A stretch of 64,000 bases of DNA, taken from the NCBI RefSeq assembly GCF_000003815.2, contig NC_049997.1, positions 6,287,204 through 6,351,203 on the forward strand, given 5' to 3'. The position numbers and the translations under genes are program-made. Under the pieces are notes generated by a model. It was not told the origin of the DNA, ran no database searches, and worked only from the letters and a program-made list of their open reading frames with translations. Source of the stretch: Branchiostoma floridae (Eukaryota > Chordata > Leptocardii > Amphioxiformes > Branchiostomatidae). Shown piece after piece: positions 11,393 through 23,890 of this stretch (positions are counted from its first letter, which is position 1; every line of letters starts with the position of its first letter).

Positions 11393-12172
11393 ATTTTTTT
11401 CAACTTTTTTTTCCTTTTTTACATCCATTAAAATACTAATTTTTACATCCATTTGGCCACACCAATTTATTTCTTTGGTTAACGGATTCGCCGCTTCGTT
11501 TTTTTGCCGAATAGAAATAAAAATTAAAAAAAAAACTTAAAAATGCCCCGCAACAGAGCTCACTCAAAAACAGGCAATGTGTAGTGAAATTTGCTGCAGT
11601 TCACTCAAATTTTAACAGGTGGCGTCTAGATCTGCTGCAGTTCAGGCACATATGTGAATCTCTCCATGCGCCAATATCAGGTTTAGTTACTCTGTTCTAT
11701 TTATATGGCATTCTAATAACTAAAACAAAAACGTTCACACACGCAAACATTGGCAAAATGCCAGCTTTTTAAAAAGTACTTGTTTGATATCTGTATATCG
11801 CGGAGCACCTGAAAAACATTTGTGATATCTGCTGGTAAAATAAAATGAATTGAATTTAGGACTTAGTTACTACAAATGGTTATCTGTTCTACAGTACCTG
11901 TAACATTTGACATCACTAACCGCAGCTTCATTCGGCGAAATCAATTCTGAATTCTACGTATTCGTTTCACGTGCTTGTGAGTGTAACTAGACAAAAGATC
12001 GGTGTCACAAAGTGGCAAAACAAGTCCCGAGCTTCACCCGTAGCAGTGCTGCTTGTAACGATCTACAAGCTTCACTTGGAAACACAGGGGGGCTAAGCTG
12101 GGAACTTTGACACATCCAGAGAGTCAATTGGGCTATTTCGTACAGAAAATATTGATCTGAACTCGTCTCAGA

Positions 12173-12338
12173 ATGCCCGACACCAACACCTCTGAGAAGG
12201 AACCTACGAAGGAGCGGACAGAAAAACAAGAAGGCCAGGACGTGCAGGCTGAACTGGTGGGTGTGATTGTTGTATCTCTCTTTTCCCCTGTCTTTCTATC
12301 TCTCTCTATACATATACATAAATGTGTGTGTTTGTGTA

Positions 12339-12383
<45 letters not shown>

Positions 12384-12411
12384 CTGTGTGTGTGTGTGTG
12401 TTTGTGCATGT

Positions 12412-12467
<56 letters not shown>

Positions 12468-12495
12468 CTGTGTGTGTGTGTGTGTTTGTGCATGT

Positions 12496-12527
<32 letters not shown>

Positions 12528-15500
12528 TTGTGTGCGCGGGCGTTTGAGTGTGTGTGGAAACGTGACACAGACGTCGCCTACTTATTATACTTAGAAGTTG
12601 TTGAAATTCTTGACGATATATTTCATTACATTTGACTCTAAGAGCTCAGGGATACAGAGACAAGCAATGTCATAAAAATCAATATTAGTGACAGTGCTGT
12701 GACACAGAACTTTGACATGTGGGTAGGTACTGTGAACGTAGTTGTTGTTAGTGGCTTGTTCCTCTCTGGTTTAGACGTTATTATAGTCCAAACTAATGTC
12801 CACTTGTGTCTTAACTTTGACTGAATGTAACACGTTGTTTGCCTTGTTTACATATATGGTGGGACTTCTTGGAAATCAACTTTCAAAAGTTGTAGGGGCT
12901 ACCCACCGGTTTTGAGATAAATAAATAGATTTGTTTAAAAAAAAACAACACTTCAATGAGTTGAAACATGAGAATTCAGAAATCAGTTATGTGTAAATAT
13001 GGTAGTCCTACACACTGAAAAATGGCGTCACCTTTCTGGGAACTGAGAACAAAAGGCTCACCTACCACCTACGTACTCTCCAAGCAGAGGTTAGGCTCCG
13101 GCTGTTTTTTTAACGTTTTGTTTAGTCGTTTTTATCGGAACCTTTTTATTTTTATTTTATCTTGCTGTGTCATAACCTAACGTTTGACTGGCGTACTTCA
13201 AGAAAAATGACAAAATAGAAAGCCCGATCAAAACGACTAAAAAAACGTTAAAAAAACAAACAGCCGGAGCCTAACCTCTGCTTGGAGAGTACCACCTACG
13301 CATCATACCAAGTGAAGGCGCGGCATCACACCACAGGAGGGCACGGTCGAACTGCTGGCGTCTGTAACACGTTTTAGTGTGTTGTTGAACAACTAATTCC
13401 TTGCACATGATTTCACAACTAGTGACACTTTGAAAGCAGACAGTTAATTAAGGGTTAATGACCCGTCCCGAGGGGTACATGGTGCCATAGGTTATGGTCG
13501 GTTCCTATGACTACAGAATGAACTACCGACTACGCGTCCGCCGAGTTTGAACCGCGGCGCCATGTTGGCTCTCGTACCCAGGGTTGTAAAAACCTTCACT
13601 CACTAGTGGTTGGCAATGCCCTGAGAACGAGACCAATGTATCCTTCCTTCTGATTGGATCCGGGGGGTTATACTTATTCACCACTTACGTGCCGCATTCT
13701 GATTGGTCGACGTCCTCTGGCCATATGATAGTAACGTTCTTACAAACGTTGAAGAGTATAATAACTGAAGGAACCATGTCGTTTTTTGCAAACATCAACA
13801 AACGTTCTATCGCAGTACGCACATGCAAATCTTCCCAGATGCGTTGTCAATTTGCCAAAGTTATGGAAAAGACAGTCAAGTTTGTCTATAGTGACCACTC
13901 TATAGACTCTGTCTCTGGTAGTCAAAATTTAATTATTACACACAGGTATGGGTGAAATATTGTATTCGTAATCTAACTTACTCGTAATTTAATCTAATTT
14001 AATTTAATTTAATTGGATTGGATTTAATTTATTGAGATTGCACACAATGCAATACATGGAAACCCAGGCAGCTTAGGTGATATTGGGTGCCAACACGTAC
14101 ATACATTTACACTTCTCATAGAATACACATAATGAACTCAAATGGTTAACGTATACCGTCAAAGGAAAGGTTAAGCCTAAACACAAACGTTCTTGAGTAG
14201 AACACTTTATAAGTTAAGATGTATAGGTTAGGAACTTGGGGTCAGATGTCTTGGGTACGTTCAGGTAACTATCAAGATTAGAAGCTACAGTATAGATTGG
14301 TCTGAGTGGTTTAACTGGAAGAACCGTTTTGAGGAGGAAATGTCGGTTTCAATAGACAGGACTCGTTAACGCGTTTTGATCAAGGCAAGTGGAAAACGCT
14401 CATGCACTAAAAAGACGCCACATGTCCAAATGGTCCGTACTATGTAGATATGGTTATTTGTATGGGAGATTAGGTATAAGTCATACTGCCCGGCCATGAT
14501 AAAACAAAGAATACCTCTTTTACATGTTGTCTTCATTTACAGTTGATTCCCGAACAACATCAGCATCAGGGGAAGAAAAGGAGATTCCATAACCTGAGGG
14601 CGATGATGAAGGGTCCGAGCGTCACCAGGAGCGGCCTGGACAAGAACAACTTCACACAAAAGAAGACAATGGCGCAAGGCTTCATGGACATGGCGCTTAT
14701 GACGGCCAACGCCGCTCAACTCAAACTGGTCCTTTACGAGGTCTGTAGAGTGTTAGTCGTAGAATAAATGTCTGTTCTATTCGGAGAATAGAAATCTGTT
14801 CTATCCGGCGAGTAGAAGTCTGTTCTATCCGGAGAATAGAAGTCTGTTCTATCCGGAGAATAGAAGTCTGTTCTATTCGGAGAATAGAAATCTGTTCTAT
14901 CCGGCGAGTAGAAGTCTGTTCTATCCGGAGAATAGAAGTCTGTTCTATCCGGAGAATAGAAGTCTGTTCTATCCGGAGAATAGAAGTCTGTTCTATCCGG
15001 AGAATAGAAGTCTGTTCTATCCGGAGAATAGAAATCTGTTCTATCCGGCGAGTAGAAGTCTGTTCTATCCGGAGAATAGAAGTCTGTTCTATCTGGAGAG
15101 TAGAAGTCTGTTCTATCCGGAGAATAGAAGTCTGTTCTATCCGGAGAATAGAAGTCTGTTCTATCCGGAGAATAGAAGTTTGTTCTATCCGGAGAGTAGA
15201 AGTCTGTTCTATCCGGAGAATAGAAGTCTGTTCTATCCGGAGAATAGAAATCTGTTCTATCCGGAGAATAGAAGTCTGTTCTATCCGGAGAATAGAATTC
15301 TGTTCTATCCGGAGAATAGAAGTCGGTTCTATCCGGAGAATAGAAGTCTTGTTCTATCTGGAGAATAGAAGTCTCTATTCTATTCCAAGAATAGAATTCG
15401 TTTTGACAAATAGAATTCATTTCGGAACGTCGCATGATTTACGAAGCACCAAATCCATTTCATTCAACCTCAACGCTGAGCTACCTACCATCATTGATTT

Positions 15501-16192
15501 TGGTGGGTCGTTTGAGAGGTCACTAAGGACAGGTTTGACTCTTTATTTTTTCAGGGCAGAAATGGACGAGTTTTCCTGTTCGAGTTTGTCATGTTCCTGC
15601 TGGTGTGCTCCATTATTGTCCAGGTGCTGGTGGGAATCCTGCTGTTCATCAAGTCCCGATACAGTATCGAGGACCCGGAGCATCATAAACACGCAGAGAT
15701 GTGGGTATCATTCGTGATATCTGGAAATACCTCTTTTCTTAGATTTCCCCTCTGTCTGCCATGCATACAAGCTAAGTAATGAGAAAACAGAAACTAATTT
15801 CCAGTCTGTAGTGAGAGGTTTAAATAACGTTACGTGTTTTTCATATGTTGATAATTGTTTACTATGACTTATTTGTCAAATGTTGGCTTTTTATACTTTA
15901 TTTTCCTTGTGCCCTTTTTGCTATTGCATTTTCTTGTATCATTCGATAGTCACTATCGTATATTACACAAATAGTACGTAAATGATTTCAAAAATCGCGT
16001 TGTTTGTGTCATCCTCACAGGGCCAACAACTGGGCTACAGGGTTGGTGATGATCGTCACCATCCTCAACGTCTTCATTTCGGCCTTCGTCATGGTGGAAC
16101 AGTCGCAGCATCTCGCACGGCTGCACACTCCTAGGCCTCCCCCTGTTGCCGCTGCCTGTGTTTGTCCTACTTGTGACGCTCCGACGGAATAA
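12173..16192 (+). CDS. Ninjurin-family membrane protein, copy B
   Basis: This is the paralogue of copy A, about 4.4 kb downstream. Exons are 12173-12256, 14543-14740, 15555-15700 and 16021-16192, with phases 0, 0 and 2 (about 199 aa). Exon 1 is a short hydrophilic start (MPDTNTSEKE…). Exon 2 ends with the same signature helix (MAQGFMDMALMTANAAQL). Exon 3 carries membrane segment 1 (FLLVCSIIVQVLVGILLFI) then KSR, and exon 4 membrane segment 2 (GLVMIVTILNVFISAFVMV) plus a Pro-rich tail ending CVCPTCDAPTE-stop. The split inside the codon between exons 3 and 4 is at the same place as in copy A. An AATAAA (16188-16193) overlaps the stop codon. Introns hold a GT microsatellite, a MULE-like MITE and a 24-bp minisatellite. 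By family knowledge it is a two-pass plasma-membrane protein; its role in this animal is not known. Confidence 0.9.
12315..12545. repeat. GT microsatellite
   Basis: Long (GT)n runs are interrupted by tatgtctgtg and tttgtgcatg, and a block of about 95 bp is itself duplicated. It lies in NINJ-B intron 1. The Cys/Val and Thr/His open frames across it are artefacts. Confidence 0.98.
13065..13300. mobile_element. MULE-type MITE with 9-bp TSD (element 13074-13291)
   Basis: The 218-bp element has long inverted ends beginning TACTCTCCAAGCAGAGGTTA. It is flanked by a perfect 9-bp duplication CCACCTACG (13065-13073 and 13292-13300), the length typical of Mutator-like elements. Diverged relatives occur near 20087, 25823, 48661 and 54256. 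It lies in NINJ-B intron 1. Confidence 0.88.
14762..15375. repeat. 24-bp minisatellite in NINJ-B intron 2
   Basis: About 25 tandem copies of a 24-bp unit (gttctatccggagaatagaa plus gtct) start 21 bp after the exon 2 donor. The unit contains inverted halves TTCTAT…ATAGAA around TCCGGA, so every repeat can form a small hairpin. Because 24 is a multiple of three, frames stay open on both strands; those ORFs are not taken as genes. The motif recurs after the NINJ-B stop at 16201-16275. Confidence 0.97.
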
Positions 16193-16200
16193 AGAGACGC

Positions 16201-16412
16201 CTGTTCTATCGGGCGAGAAGAGGTCTGTTCTATCCGGGGAATAGAAGTCTGTTCTATTCGAGAAATAGAATTAGTTTCGAAGAATAGAATTCAATTTGGA
16301 ACGTCTCATGCTCAGTTTGGAAGAACCAAATTCATTTCAGCTGTTTCCGCTACCGACCGACTCCTCGCCGCTGCCTATGTCTGTCTTACTTGTGACGCTC
16401 AGACGGAATAAA
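16201..16412. repeat. Echo of NINJ-B minisatellite and of the end of its last exon
   Basis: 16201-16275 repeats the 24-bp motif and its right flank (gaattca…ggaacgtc…catg, as at 15400-15435). 16369-16412 is a near copy of the last coding 44 bp of NINJ-B (16149-16192), including the cgctgcct…tgtgacgct…gacggaataa core with stop and AATAAA. The 3' end was therefore duplicated in tandem. Confidence 0.8.
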
Positions 16413-19400
16413 TTGAAAGAAATCTCGATTTGATTGATTTGATGTATTTCAGCACATATTCAACAATTAAAAACAAATGATGATACAGAGTGCAAGGAAA
16501 ACATTCAGGGGGGACATAGAAGCGTATGCCATTTTTCATGGCTCCCCGTCAGAAACTAAATAGTGATGAAACGTAATGTACATAATGAGAGACAAACATT
16601 AATAAAAAAGGAAATTATTCATTCATTTGAATTAATTTAAGCTACATCATGAAAACCATAACGCTACATGTCATTAAACCTAAACATGATCTGCAGATTA
16701 TAAAGAAATCATTTGAAATTACAAAGAACTTTCAATCTTAACTTGGCAGTTCATCTGTGTCAGTAGAAGTAATTCTGGATATAATTCAAACTGTAATTTC
16801 CAACATATAAACGGTATTTTCGTAAAGTCGTGCAGGAAATCGGAGTTCACGTTATCCTTCACACTGTAGTAGCGACACCTATCGGCATTGCGAAGCACGA
16901 CAGTCAGTATTAACACGTTACCCTGAGTAAGTTGACGGTGACCGAAACGTCAGCTGGCTTCCCAACTCTTTAATTGTGTACACGGATCTCTGTTATCCAG
17001 TGATCTACAAGCCTGATAAAACTGTTTAGGCCACACTGACTAAAACATCGATGAAATCCGCGCGCGTGTTGATTTCCACCTGTTCTAAAACAGTGGCCAC
17101 ATGTTACAGAATAGCATACCTGTCAAATCAGAATGTCATGCTTGCCAGAGGATCTTCGCTCCGGGGTAAAGCGGTACATGGCCGGAGGCCCTTGTTCTTT
17201 CTTTAAGTAGGAATGGCAATATGAATATGATTGAAATGGCGACCATTGTCTCTTACAGTATTAGTGGAGGTGAACGTAAGACAAACCAAACCTGGGAAAG
17301 AAGATAATGGTCTGGATGTATAGTTCTGTGGTTTAGCAGCAGTTTTTTGCTGGATTTGTTTCGCACGCGCTTATTAGTTTTGGGGTGTCCAGAGGGCGTC
17401 ATCCATAAAATTAAGACGATGTGGCCCTACGGAGATTGGTACCGATTTGGCCACGACGCGCTACTTCTGATAGCTTAAACCGTAATGACGTCATCGACTT
17501 GCCGGACAACAAACAAGAACAACCATTAGTTGGCATTGGAGCATTTAATTGGATTGAGTTATGGTAATGTTGTTTAGCACGGGGATTTGTACCTTCTCAC
17601 GCCTAATTTCTCATGGCATGAAACGTCACCGCTCAAGATGTTGGCGTGTTCAAGCTTCCTTTACACTAGATGGCGATCGCTAAATATGGTATCTCACTGC
17701 ACCTGGGGCACCGATGCGACACTGTTGTATCATTTCCGCCGATTTTTTTTTTATAATCTACTTATTGCGTAAAACGTAAAAAGTATATGACTTAGATAGA
17801 AGACAACAAAATACGCAAAACGTAAGAAAATTCGTTCTTCATCTCTGAAATCCGTTGAGTAATCTTTCGAACCCCGCAGTGCCACACCGGTTCCCAAAGT
17901 TCAATAAGACCCCACTTTAAGCTACGGTATTAATATATTGTGACCAAGATTTCTGTGATAATTGGAATATAACACAAGATTTGATTTGAAGAGAGCGAAA
18001 CACAAAACGTGAAAAATCAAACCCTGCCAATGGCTAATATTGCTCAATGGCGCAATCCTGGGACTTTTTCGAGCTAGGGAGTCACTACACCCTGTCACTC
18101 AACACCGAACGCCACGGTTGGCAAACCGTAACGAAGCAATCAGCACGCCATCAACCCCTTTCGGCAACCTTGTTTCTCACTTGTCACCACAACATGTCCT
18201 AACCACCCCTTAAACAAAGTTCAATCGGCCAATATCACGCCACGTCAAACAGCAACAAAGACCGCACCACTCGTGAACAGGGGAGTTTGTTGGGTCAGAA
18301 AACAGAGCAAAGTGTTTTTGATGGCCTGATCTTTTCAGGCCCTGTCGACGACATTGTTTGCGCTACGTCACGGTGTTTTGGGGTACAAACGACTCTTGTT
18401 GACCGAGGAGCCCCTCCCATGTTTCTATAGCGTGATCAGAGGACCTCCATTGTTTGTTAGGCGCAATATAGCGTGTTTGTTTGATCCCTTGACATGGCCC
18501 TATAGCCAGGTGCTCGAGCACTGAGGTCAGTCGTTACAAAACGGACCGTCAACATGTCATAAAGGAATTTGTCGTCAGACAAGTGCATGTTGAGAGCGGT
18601 GCACCACCGTTCGAGTGATTCTTGACGTTCTTTGTACTACGTTTTCTGAAGGACTTTCTTCGCCAAGAGACTGCTCTATCTGTTCAAGACGTATCCTGAA
18701 TGCTGTCGTCTTACGTGTACATTTTGATGGTACAATACCACCATAGTTTGTGCGTCCTGTGAGGGAATTTTTGTGATAATATCTTTCGCCCAGAGGATAG
18801 CCTGTATAACGCACGGTGCTCCCAACCCTCGTGTAACAGCCAGTCGCCTGACAAGTGTGGTGAAGAGCGCTGTACCACCAGATGAGTGGTGCTTAACGCT
18901 TTTTCCGAGGGACTTGAGGCCAGGTCATCAACAAGAGGCGCGTTTGTACATGTATGTCCGCACTTTTCACAGTGCAACGGATGTTGACAAGATACAACAT
19001 TGGTGCTTTCCAGACAAGAGCGGGGAAGACGGTCACTCAATGAGGATATTTCCGCTGTAGGTAAGTTTCTTTATCTTTTGACTTTTCATTCCAACGACCT
19101 AAAGGGAAGTTTGTGCTACCTGATCTAGAAATTTCCTGACTGCATTACAACCTTATAGAATTATTTTCTGTCTATAAACTAGATTAATTGAAACTTTGAG
19201 AGAAAAAAAAACTTAATTTGTTGGGACCTAAATAAGCGTTCTACCAGATTTTCCAATGACTGTTATATGAGCATACCTTTCGGAAAATTGTAACGACATT
19301 TTTGTATCAATTGTGACGACATTTTTGTAACACGAATCCAACACCTTCACTCAAATCAGGGTATTTAATTCTGAGACCCACTGGTATGTAGTTTCTTTGA

Positions 19401-20080
19401 CATTACAATAGGGTATTGTCTGATCTATTGCTATGACGCAAGTTGTTTATTAATAATAAATGCAACCTTTTGACCCATATTTACGTACAGCCATCAGCGG
19501 ATTAGACCAAAGATTAATTATGACAGACACAAAAGATCAGCTGAACCCACGGCTTTTTTAAACAATAGACACATTTTCATGCTATATCGGACTATGTCAT
19601 ATTCTCTGATATATACCACATTTACGCTACAAGTGTTATTTCATAGAATGATATTTGAACTGCATATTGTGAATAATATGTAAATGGTAGTAATACAAAA
19701 TTGTGATATAAAAAAAGGCAATTGAAAATTGAAATTTACGGTACGCTTCAAGAAATCTAGAAAAGACATAGAAAGGAGTCTTCAACTTTTGGAGCCGCAG
19801 CGAAATTATGGCAGACAATTAAACTGACAATTAAAACTAATGAACGGACGTCATATTTTCGCATGGTAACCGACTGTTTTTAGTAACATAGAAAAAGAGA
19901 AAGAATCGGAAAGTAGGAAGGCAAATATACCCTAGAACAGTGTCGTGGGGGTAGAAAAAGACGAATAGACTTATCATGCGGACGTTGTCCTCAAAAACAC
20001 TCTATTCATGACAGTATAATGCTTCTCCTGTACGCTAAACTGTAGAACAAATACTGGATTAAACGTTACGTCAACAGACT
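16413..20080. other. Intergenic stretch, no gene recognised
   Basis: No conserved coding sequence was recognised. 16930-16960 resembles the 'ccgaaacgtcagctgg' flank common in retroelement copies. 18575-19058 has overlapping ORFs on both strands (about 80-110 aa) ending at a good donor (ctgtag|gtaagt at 19058/19059). It could be a non-coding exon, but nothing identifies it. Confidence 0.5.
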
Positions 20081-20086
20081 CTCCAG

Positions 20087-20478
20087 AGGTTAGGCTCCGG
20101 CATGTTTCTGACGTCTTTTTGGGACCATTTTTTATGTTTTCTATTCTGTCGGTTTTTCAATTTATTTCACAGCTAAAGAGAAAAGTCTGGAAAGAGTAGA
20201 GAGTGTGATAAAACGCTTTAGAAGAAAGCTATAACGTGACCTCTGGCTAGAGAGTACGTTACGTCAACAGACTCCCCAAGCAGAGGTTAAGATCGGGCTT
20301 CATTTCTGACTTAATTTCTGACTTCTTTTGGGGTACTTTTTTTTAGTTTTTCCTCCTGTCAGTTCTTCAACGTTTCCTGCTATCAAAGAGGAGAGTCTGG
20401 AAAAGATAGAACGTACGATATAAACGCTTTAGAAGATGTAAAAAAAGCTATAGCCTGACCTCTGGCTAGAGAGTATGT
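20087..20478. mobile_element. Two adjacent MITE copies related to the MULE-type family
   Basis: Copy 1 (about 20088-20253) and copy 2 (about 20270-20473) each run from actctcc/actcccc…agaggtta to cctctggctagagagta. The sequence acgtcaacag occurs before copy 1, between the copies and (as tgtcaacag) after copy 2. This suggests insertion followed by tandem duplication of the element with its target site. Confidence 0.65.
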
Positions 20479-21330
20479 CAACAGTCCCGGTAACTATGGC
20501 ACTGGGGACCATACCTCCACCCAGCTTAAGAAAACATCCCATTGTACGGGGCAACACGCCAAGATTCGCTCTTTATTAGATTCAGAGGCTTAATCCGCCA
20601 TTAGAAAGGATTTTCCGGCTCGTACGCTAATTGTAGAATTCCTCATTCGACACCCTTAAGAGGAAAACGCTTTGTAGCAGAGTAAAGGTATGTGTTGGTC
20701 ACTCCGAAGGCCGTTCCGTGTGTTACTATGTAACGGCTATGGCTATGCGGAACGCTGAGGTAATAAGGCGTACGAATTAGGTGACTGAAGCGTTGAGCTA
20801 ATATAATTAGTTGGCATGTTTTTGTGCGCGATGAGAGTTTGGCTTTGTAAAGCACTGGTCCAATCGCTCAACCTAATAACGTTGTGTTTAGTCCGGCAAA
20901 GTACGTGACAATGCTGTAGACTAATGTACATGTTAAGGTAATGGACTGGGGTACGTCTTTGGTAATGGATGTGGGAATGGATGTAGCTTTAAAGCCGAAA
21001 ACTCATTTCTTCAACTGATTTTAAGGGTGTTAATGTTAGTTGAAGCAAGGTATTTGGTAGAGGAACTTCTCTTGTTTTTCGTTTAAATCTTTGGGGGGGG
21101 GGGGGGGGGTTATTGAAGATAGGTTACGATTCAAGAATATATCGTGCAAAATTGAAACACATTGAAATAAGACTTTACATTACGTTTTGAGAAATAATCA
21201 AGAACATTGAAAGGAAGCTTCAAAGTGTTGCAATGCAATTCCCTTAAGTGTTTCTTAAAGCATGCTAACAAAAGGAAAACTAAATGTTTCTATACCCCAA
21301 CATTTAAATCATGGTAGACCTGGCTCTTAA
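20479..21330. other. No gene recognised; contains a poly-G run
   Basis: Only short unrelated ORFs are seen. A run of about 17 G near 21091-21108 is the one notable feature. Confidence 0.5.
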
Positions 21331-21339
21331 ATATGCACA

Positions 21340-22260
21340 CCTGTCAGTTTAAATCTAAACTTTGAAGACTTCACTGGTATGTTGGTGCAACAGCAAAGGC
21401 CCAAACTCCTTATTTATTAATGAACATTTGACGTATCGATTTCACACTGTTAAAAAGATAAGTTCAGTGAAGTTGACAATCAACATTCCTTTTGTACAGA
21501 GATACGCAGCAATTTTCAGTCAAAACAACTCCTTCTTACCTTCCTAGAGTTCACTAGGGACAAACTACTAGTATTGCCTTTAGTGGCTGTTGAAAAACAT
21601 TGCTGAAACCGTTGTTACATACGGATATCACAACAAGATCTTTGTGCTTTGAATTTATGATAATTTGTGACCTACAAGTCGGAATTTAAGAGGGGTAGAC
21701 GTGTTAGTACCGTAAATTTGCTAAATGTATATCAGATTCAACATAAAGTTCAAACGATATCGTTGTACTCAAGTACAACAATTATGTCCACCGGACCCCT
21801 AATCGTTTAAAGATGAATATATGATATGTTATATGGATGTTACACTGTTTAAAGGCTCAAAATGATAGATTTGGTAACAATCAACATTCCTTTCGCACAA
21901 AGACGTAATCTAAATAACTAATATATTGTTTATCTTGGTAGTTTTGATATCTTGCTTAACCCATAAAATCGTGATTGTTCCTCAGATATAGGTGTATAAG
22001 TAATGACATGGCCCGTTATTAAATCTTTTATACCTGTCACATTTAATACAAGTTCAAACGCTTGTGACACAACTTTTGTGGTATTCAAGTACAACATCAA
22101 AGGCAAAGCTCATAATTTATTGATGAATACAGTACTGTACATAATTTATTGATTTTACGCTGTTAAGATAATGAGTTTTAGAACGACAATTAACATTCCT
22201 CTAATACTAAGATACGAAGCGATTCTAATTTGCTGGCAAAATATCAAGGTTGATTTTCAC
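21340..22260. repeat. Diverged tandem repeat, about three units of 310-390 bp
   Basis: Each unit contains an acctgtca…ttaaat…caaac-type block, a 'aagtacaac…' block and gacaat(c/t)aacattcct followed by (a/c)aaagatacg-like sequence. AT-rich and non-coding. Confidence 0.6.
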
Positions 22261-23216
22261 TGACATCGATACTATAGTTAAGTTTTGAAAGGCCTGAGAC
22301 AGTGCATTACATGAGGAGAGGTAAGTCATAGAATACAAGATCTACAAGATAGAGTACTTATTTTTCATTGTCTAGCTTTACAGTAAGTAAATGTAGTGTT
22401 GGTGTTTACAGTTTGCGATTGAGATTTTCCTACTTCACGTTAAGGGAGTGAAGAGTCGATGACGTCTTTGCCTGTCTGTATATGTCTGTGTCTTCTGGCC
22501 TAACCGCTTAGCAGTATGGGTAAAGGGTGCGATCTTCAATTGCCCAATCTTTGAAGAAATTGTTCCAACTAAATTTACAACTAAATAGCATATTAACCGA
22601 CAACAGAATTCTGAAAGTTGCTGCCTTAAAAATGAAATGCACAGGTTAAAGTATTTTAGCATATTTCTAAGATTAATTGCTTGGTTGATAACGTAATGAT
22701 TTTTTGCGGGAACATCATTCGACTGATTCCTGTAAGGGACCCAAGTCACCCAATACTAACGGTAGAGCTCAGATTTACGTAGAAACGTTTGAGTCTATGA
22801 TGCTACGGAAAACCTTTGTACCAGTAATACTGTGACAACTGAAAGGCCCTTTGAGACCTTATCAAAAGGCCCTTTTGTCCTTACGGGGTCGCGTAGGGTC
22901 ACCGCACCTCATAATGCCGCAATATGCAGTCAAGTGCATCGCGATGCTGTAAATCGTGTCAGCCATTGTCGTGATCTGTCAGATCGATATTTTACGACAC
23001 CTCAGGCTACGCCCTGACCCTTCCTGTTCAAAGTGTGTGCACACGAGAGGGCTAAAGGTTAGAGATAAATATCAGATTGTGCCCCAAAATGTTTGATCAG
23101 TTGTCGATGCGGCCGCTATACGCCGCCATTATCGTGGCTCGGTTGCCAGGATGGCTCGATACTGTTGACCAAACTTTTCCGCCCGGTCACAACGGCGGTT
23201 TTGTCAGGAAGACTTC

Positions 23217-23890
23217 CCACTTTCTCTCTGAACCTTCCCCAGTGTGACTTTTCTTACAACCGTCCGTGAACTTGGGACCCGCGAACGAGTAAGTGTTGGT
23301 ATAAAATTACAGTTTTAACATTCGTTCGGACTCTGTGCAAAATTCTAACTCTTGATACTTAACCATAGCTCCTACCACTTTCTCTCTGAACGTTCCCCAG
23401 TGTGACTTTTCTCACAACCTTCATGAACTTGGTACCCGCGAAAGGGTGAGTGTTGGCTCAAAATTTACAGTTACAATGTGTTACATGTGTGTGCCCACTC
23501 TGTAGAATTCTGACTCTTGATACGTTAAGCTCCTACCACTTTCTCTCTGAACTTTCCTTTTTAAATAGTTTGGCCTTTCTTCCAACCTCCATGAACTTGG
23601 TACCCGCGAACGAGAAAGCATGGGCACAAATTTACAGTTTTAACATGTGCGTTCGGACTCTGTAGAAAAGTCTAACTCTTGATACTTAAACTTAGCTCCT
23701 ACGTATACCACTTTCTCTCTGAACGTTTCTCAGTGTGACTTTTCTTACAACCTTCATGAACTTGCATGGGACCCGCGAAAGGGTGAGTGTTGGCTCAAAA
23801 TCTTTGTACAATTCTAACTCTTAGCCTCCAACATGTGTGTGCGTACTCTATAGAATTCTAACTATTGATACTTAACCTTAGCCACTACCA
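23217..23890. repeat. Tandem repeat, about four units of roughly 160 bp
   Basis: Units start near 23217, 23377, 23537 and 23708 with ccactttctctctgaac. They continue with cagtgtgacttttct, ttcatgaacttgg, acccgcgaa, and ttctaactcttgatactta. No coding content. Confidence 0.85.

Noticed and set aside
12173..12635. Cys/Val and Thr/His-rich ORFs over 90-124 codons
   Set aside because: Produced by the GT microsatellite. Only the first 28 codons from 12173 are accepted, as NINJ-B exon 1 ending at a donor.
14762..15375. CRISPR array
   Set aside because: Contiguous 24-bp units without spacers; a minisatellite.
14734..15435. 233-codon minus ORF of FYSPDRTD repeats (and a plus-strand counterpart)
   Set aside because: The 24-bp unit is a multiple of three and keeps frames open on both strands; it lies within a NINJ-B intron with no splice or start support.
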